Assembly (NCBI GenBank): GCA_050261915.1
Contig: JBLNDT010000089.1
Location: forward strand, 124,001 to 188,000
Length of the DNA: 64,000 bases
Reading direction: 5' to 3'
Source: UBA699 sp050261915
Lineage (GTDB): Bacteria; Bacillota; Clostridia; Clostridiales; Clostridiaceae
Shown here: one piece after another, positions 60,262 to 64,000 of the stretch
How positions within the stretch are numbered: position 1 is the stretch's first letter
How the letters are laid out: every line of letters starts with the position of its first letter
The notes under the pieces: model-generated
The model's database searches: none
What the model was told of the DNA's origin: nothing
What the model saw: only the letters and a program-made list of their open reading frames with translations
Made by a program: the position numbers and the translations under genes

Positions 60262-60504
60262 CTGCATTTCTGGTGATTCAACATTATTAAAAAGAATTGG
60301 TTTAAGTGGAGTAATTGTTGATATTGCATGCTTGTATACCATCATCTGTTTTCCATCACAATCAAGCACCACTGTAAAACTATCAAAACCCTTTACATTT
60401 CCTCTAATCTGAAATCCATTTGTTAGATATACTGTAACAGGAATTCTGTTTTTTCTAGCCCCGTTTAAAAATATATCCTGTAAGTTGTTAACTGCTTTAT
60501 TCAT
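60256..60504 (-). CDS. hfq: RNA chaperone Hfq
   Basis: 82-aa Sm-like hexamer subunit that binds U-rich small RNAs. Sm1: NGARKNRIPVTVYLTNGFQI and GNVKGFDSFTVVLD; Sm2: MMVYKHAISTITP (KHAIS motif). The ATG at 60504 lies six to seven bases after GGAGG; a TTG two codons upstream is less likely. The mutS-mutL-miaA-hfq order is common across bacteria. Confidence 0.97.
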   Translation of the reverse strand: MNKAVNNLQDIFLNGARKNRIPVTVYLTNGFQIRGNVKGFDSFTVVLDCDGKQMMVYKHAISTITPLKPILFNNVESPEMQE

Positions 60505-60569
60505 GTTCAAACCTCCGCATATAAATATCTATTTATATTTCTATATAAATTAATTAAATCCTTTATTTT

Positions 60570-61496
60570 TTAAAAATTAATTGAGGATTTTATATACTCT
60601 GCTGCTTTTTCTTTTGACTCAAAATTATCCATGTCGACCCATTTTACCCTTGGGTCTTTTCTAAACCATGTAAGCTGACGTTTTGCATAATTTCTGCTTC
60701 CTTGTTTTATCTGATCCACTGCAGCATCTAGTGATATTTCCCCATTAAGGTAATGAAGAAGTTCCTTATACCCTATTCCCTTCATGGACTGCATATCAGG
60801 AGTATATCCCATTTCACTAAGCTTTTTAACCTCATCAATAAGACCATTTTCAAGCATTATGTCCACCCTTTTGTTTATTCTTGAATATAGTTTTTCTCTA
60901 TTCATAGTAAGCACGAAGTAAGAAAGGTTATATGGGCATTTGTACTCTTCTTTTTTTGAATTATACTCACTTATAGTTGTTCCAGTAAGTTTATATACCT
61001 CTAATGCTCTTATTACCCTTTTAAGGTCCTTTGGGAATAATCTTTCAAAGGATTCAGGGTCAACTTCCTTAAGCATAGCATGGACATATTCCCTTCCTTT
61101 TACTTCTGCAAGCTTAGTTAATTGTTCTCTATAAGCTTCATCTGTTTCTGCTCCAGTAAAATCATAGCTGCATATAAGGGAATTAATGTAAAGACCTGTG
61201 CCTCCAACTATCATGGGAAGCTTTCCTTTATCTGAAATTTCTTTTATTTTTTCTTCTGCAAGAACCTTGTATTGTGATACATTGAAGCTCACATTCGGCA
61301 TAAGGAAATCTATAAGGTGATGAGGTACTCCCTGCATTTCATCAGAAGTAACCTTTGCTGAACCTATATCCATATATTTATAAATCTGCATTGAATCAGC
61401 GGAAATTATTTCACCTTTTAAATCTTTAGCCAGCATAATTGATATATCTGTTTTGCCAACTGCTGTAGGCCCAGCCAAAATAAATAAATTCATCAT
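60570..61496 (-). CDS. miaA: tRNA dimethylallyltransferase MiaA
   Basis: Adds dimethylallyl to A37 of tRNAs reading UNN codons. 308 aa. P-loop AGPTAVGKTDIS (about 8-19), SADSMQIYKYMDIGSAKVT, PHHLIDF, VGGTGLYINSL, and C-terminal RQLTWFRKDPRVKWVD. ATGA overlap with mutL. The product DMAPP donor comes from the MEP pathway (dxr, ispG here). Confidence 0.97.
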   Translation of the reverse strand: MMNLFILAGPTAVGKTDISIMLAKDLKGEIISADSMQIYKYMDIGSAKVTSDEMQGVPHHLIDFLMPNVSFNVSQYKVLAEEKIKEISDKGKLPMIVGGTGLYINSLICSYDFTGAETDEAYREQLTKLAEVKGREYVHAMLKEVDPESFERLFPKDLKRVIRALEVYKLTGTTISEYNSKKEEYKCPYNLSYFVLTMNREKLYSRINKRVDIMLENGLIDEVKKLSEMGYTPDMQSMKGIGYKELLHYLNGEISLDAAVDQIKQGSRNYAKRQLTWFRKDPRVKWVDMDNFESKEKAAEYIKSSINF

Positions 61497-63262
61497 TGTA
61501 TTCTCTTAAACCTCTTTTCCAATTCATTCAGGCTTAACTTAATTATAGTAGGCCTTCCGTGAGGACAGTTATAAGGATCTTCTATATATTTAAGTTCGTG
61601 GAGCAAGGACTTCATTTCAATTTCTGAAAGATTGTCATTTGCCTTTACCGCAGCTCTGCAGGATTTTTTAGCAATTGAATTATACTTGATTTCCGTTTTT
61701 TCACCACTGCCTAGGCCTCTAAGGTTTTCTATAATTTCATAAAAGAGCTCCTTAACATTTGGTTTTCCAAGTATTAAAGGAACCTCACGAATACATATAG
61801 TATTTTGCCCAAATTCCTCTATATTAAAACCAATAGTTCTAAATAAATCCATATTTTCCTGGTAAATTATATTATCCTCATTGTTTAGTTCTATTACCAC
61901 AGGAGTTATAAGCACCTGGCTCACTACCTCCTGATTTCTTATTTCCTCCATATATTTTTCAAAAAGTATCTTTTCATGGGCAGCATGCTGATCTATAAGA
62001 TAAAGCTCATCCCTATACTCTCCTATTATATATGTTTTGCTGAACTGGCCTATAATTCTTATATCCGGAAGTTTAGCTTCCTTCTTTAAAGGTTTATATT
62101 CCTCTTTTTGTTCTATTACAACCTCTTTTTGTTTTAAATCAATTGGAAGCTGAATTTGAACCTTTGGTGGTTGGTATGTGAATTCAACCTTAGTTTCTGG
62201 TGCCTTAATTTCAGGTGTTTTATATTCAGGATTTTCTATATTTTCTTCTTCCTCAACTGTGAAGGTATCTCTTAAGCTTTGCCTAAGGGCAGAATGCACT
62301 GCATTAAAAACAATACTGAATACTTCCCTTTCATCCTTGAATTTTATTTCTGATTTTGTTGGATGCACATTAACATCTATAAACTCAGGGTATATATCAA
62401 TAAAAAGTACAAAGAAAGGATATTTATTTACTGTACAAAAGGACTTGAAGGCATTCTCAACAGCAACTCCTATAGTCTTGTTTTTTATATATCTTTTGTT
62501 TACAAATATACTTTGGTGATTTCTATTTCCCCGTGCAGTATCTGCATTTCCTATATATCCATAAACGGATATAACATCCCTGTGTTCTTCAAACTTTATT
62601 ACATTTTCGCAGACGTTTTTTCCATAAAGAGCTCTTATTACATCAATGACTTCTCCTGTTCCAAAGGTGGAAAATACCACTTTGTCGTTGTTTATCAGCT
62701 TAAAGGATATGCTTGGATTTGCAAGGGCTATCCTGGTTAATATGTCTGAGATGTAGGCGTACTCACGGCTCTGAGACTTTAGAAACTTTTTTCTTGCAGG
62801 TACATTGAAGAAAATATCCCTAACTTCTACAGTAGTGCCTATATTTGTTCCAGTGTCCTTTATATACTCAATTTCCCCTGCAGATACATAAATATCCTTC
62901 CCAAAATCAAATTCTATGGTTCTGCTTTTCATACTAACCTTAGCTACAGAGGCAATACTCGCAAGAGCCTCCCCGCGAAACCCCAGGGTATCTATTTTAA
63001 ATATATCATCAATGGCCTTTATCTTACTGGTTGCATGAGGAAGAAAGGCCTTTTCGAGGTCCTCCGGAAATATGCCGCTTCCGTTATCTATAACCTTTAT
63101 CAGCTTTTCTCCACCTTCATATACTTCCACAGTAATACTTGTAGCATTTGAATCCACGCTGTTTTCCACCAGCTCTTTTACCACTGAAAAGGGTCTTTCC
63201 ACCACTTCGCCTGCAGCTATTTTATTTGCCGTATTAGTATCCAGCACATTAATTCTTTTCAT
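61493..63262 (-). CDS. mutL: DNA mismatch repair protein MutL
   Basis: GHKL ATPase linking MutS to strand removal. 589 aa. ATPase motifs: IAAGEVVERPFSVVKELVEN, NGSGIFPEDLEKAFLPHATS, TLGFRGEALASIASV, GTNIGTTVEVRDIFFNVPAR. The endonuclease motif DQHAAHEKILFEKYM and C-terminal CPHGRPTI are present, so it is the nicking type found in bacteria without MutH. GGGGGGA upstream of the ATG; 12 bases after mutS. Confidence 0.98.
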   Translation of the reverse strand: MKRINVLDTNTANKIAAGEVVERPFSVVKELVENSVDSNATSITVEVYEGGEKLIKVIDNGSGIFPEDLEKAFLPHATSKIKAIDDIFKIDTLGFRGEALASIASVAKVSMKSRTIEFDFGKDIYVSAGEIEYIKDTGTNIGTTVEVRDIFFNVPARKKFLKSQSREYAYISDILTRIALANPSISFKLINNDKVVFSTFGTGEVIDVIRALYGKNVCENVIKFEEHRDVISVYGYIGNADTARGNRNHQSIFVNKRYIKNKTIGVAVENAFKSFCTVNKYPFFVLFIDIYPEFIDVNVHPTKSEIKFKDEREVFSIVFNAVHSALRQSLRDTFTVEEEENIENPEYKTPEIKAPETKVEFTYQPPKVQIQLPIDLKQKEVVIEQKEEYKPLKKEAKLPDIRIIGQFSKTYIIGEYRDELYLIDQHAAHEKILFEKYMEEIRNQEVVSQVLITPVVIELNNEDNIIYQENMDLFRTIGFNIEEFGQNTICIREVPLILGKPNVKELFYEIIENLRGLGSGEKTEIKYNSIAKKSCRAAVKANDNLSEIEMKSLLHELKYIEDPYNCPHGRPTIIKLSLNELEKRFKRIQ

Positions 63263-63274
63263 TGGAGTTCCCCC

Positions 63275-64000
63275 CTAAATCATTTTTGCATTTTTAATTA
63301 ACTCATTTAATTTGTTCATGCAGTCTATAGGAGTCATGTTCAATATATCCACTGCAGCAAGTTCCTTAACTATATTGTTCTTTTCAATATCTTCGAATCC
63401 TAACTGCAATACTGGTTTTTCTGTTTTTATAACAGTTTTTTCATTTTCAATATTTACAAGAATTTCTTTTGCTCTGTTTATTACTTTTAAAGGTAGCCCA
63501 GCCAGCTTTGCAACTTCAATACCATAAGATTGGTCTGTTCCTCCTTTTACTATTTTATGGAGGAAAACTATTTCATTTTGAAGCTCCCTTACTGCAACTC
63601 TGTAATTAACTACACCTTCTATTGCACCTTCAAGTTTTGTAAGCTCATGGTAATGAGTTGCAAAAAGAGTGTTGCATTTAACTTTTTTATTAGTACAAAG
63701 GTATTCAATCACCGCCCAAGCTATACTTAAACCGTCGTAGGTGCTTGTACCTCTTCCTACCTCGTCTAATAGCACAAGACTGTTTGAGGTGGCATTCTTT
63801 AATATATTTGATACTTCCCACATTTCCACCATAAATGTACTTTTTCCTGCTGCAAGGTCGTCAGACGCTCCAATTCTTGTAAACACCCTGTCACATATAC
63901 ACAAATCAGCCATTTTAGCTGGAACAAAGCTTCCTATTTGAGCCATAATTGATATGAGGGCAACTTGTCTCATGTAGGTTGATTTACCTGCCATATTGGG
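63275..64000 (-). CDS. mutS: DNA mismatch repair protein MutS (N-terminal part outside window)
   Basis: Mismatch-recognition ATPase; only the last 241 residues are seen, and the frame stays open to base 64000. The visible part begins within the Walker A (PNMAGKSTYMRQ), then VFTRIGASDDLAAGKSTFMV, LLDEVGRGTSTYDGLSIAWA and FATHYHELT. The C-terminal HTH-like region and short tail end AKMI. It leads the mutS-mutL-miaA-hfq set. The ATG at 63994 is internal and not a start. Confidence 0.97.
   Translation of the reverse strand, partial: PNMAGKSTYMRQVALISIMAQIGSFVPAKMADLCICDRVFTRIGASDDLAAGKSTFMVEMWEVSNILKNATSNSLVLLDEVGRGTSTYDGLSIAWAVIEYLCTNKKVKCNTLFATHYHELTKLEGAIEGVVNYRVAVRELQNEIVFLHKIVKGGTDQSYGIEVAKLAGLPLKVINRAKEILVNIENEKTVIKTEKPVLQLGFEDIEKNNIVKELAAVDILNMTPIDCMNKLNELIKNAKMI

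Noticed and set aside
62178..62740. Plus-strand ORFs opposite mutL
   Set aside because: They lie antisense within mutL, have low-complexity composition and no ribosome sites; same for other antisense frames in the window.

Overview
The window is AT-rich, gene-dense chromosomal DNA from a low-GC, endospore-forming Firmicute, most likely a Clostridium sensu stricto relative. Evidence: PolC-type replicative polymerase, RNase Y, CodY, the sporulation proteins SpoVS and YlmC/YmxH, strong AGGAGG ribosome sites, frequent TTG starts, sigma-A promoters with 17-bp spacers, and a gene order matching the ftsY-to-recA and lexA-to-mutS blocks of this group. I see no rRNA, tRNA, insertion sequence, prophage or CRISPR array. 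The species cannot be named from the sequence alone.

Layout. (1) 1-7071: secretion and translation block: ftsY (cut at the left edge), ylxM, ffh, rpsP, khpA, rimM, trmD, rplS, lepB, rbgA, rnhB. (2) 7081-14404: yraN on the minus strand, then comM, an AlaX editing protein, dprA, topA and codY. (3) 14427-26819: rpsB, tsf, pyrH, frr, uppS, cdsA, dxr, rseP, ispG, polC (translation, membrane lipid and isoprenoid synthesis, replication). (4) 26820-34773: rimP, nusA, rnpM, ylxQ, infB, rbfA, nrnA, truB, ribF, rpsO. (5) 34892-46033: pnp, an M16 peptidase, ymxH, dapG, tepA, ftsK, rimO, pgsA, recA. (6) 46252-53491: rny, spoVS, a UbiA-type transferase plus a GT-C-like glycosyltransferase, an aminotransferase, HPr and purB.

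(7) 53492-58155 is the least conventional part. It holds a repeat-rich 360-bp gap, a tyrosine recombinase with an extra N-terminal HTH region, a three-gene minus-strand operon (small membrane protein, XRE repressor, lipoprotein), and a Cys-rich protein joined to a FetAB-like ABC exporter. (8) 58225-64000: lexA, then on the minus strand a MetC-like PLP enzyme, hfq, miaA, mutL and mutS (cut at the right edge).

Regulation readable from sequence: LexA boxes sit at both recA and lexA. A CodY-like box lies in the codY leader. Structured leaders precede rplS, rpsB, rimP and rpsO. A sigma-H-like promoter for spoVS is partly built from the rny terminator. Three identical CAAG-N4-CTTG palindromes at exact 21-bp spacing flank the promoter of the XRE operon. 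The Cys-rich protein, and possibly the lipoprotein, appear to start at non-NTG codons.
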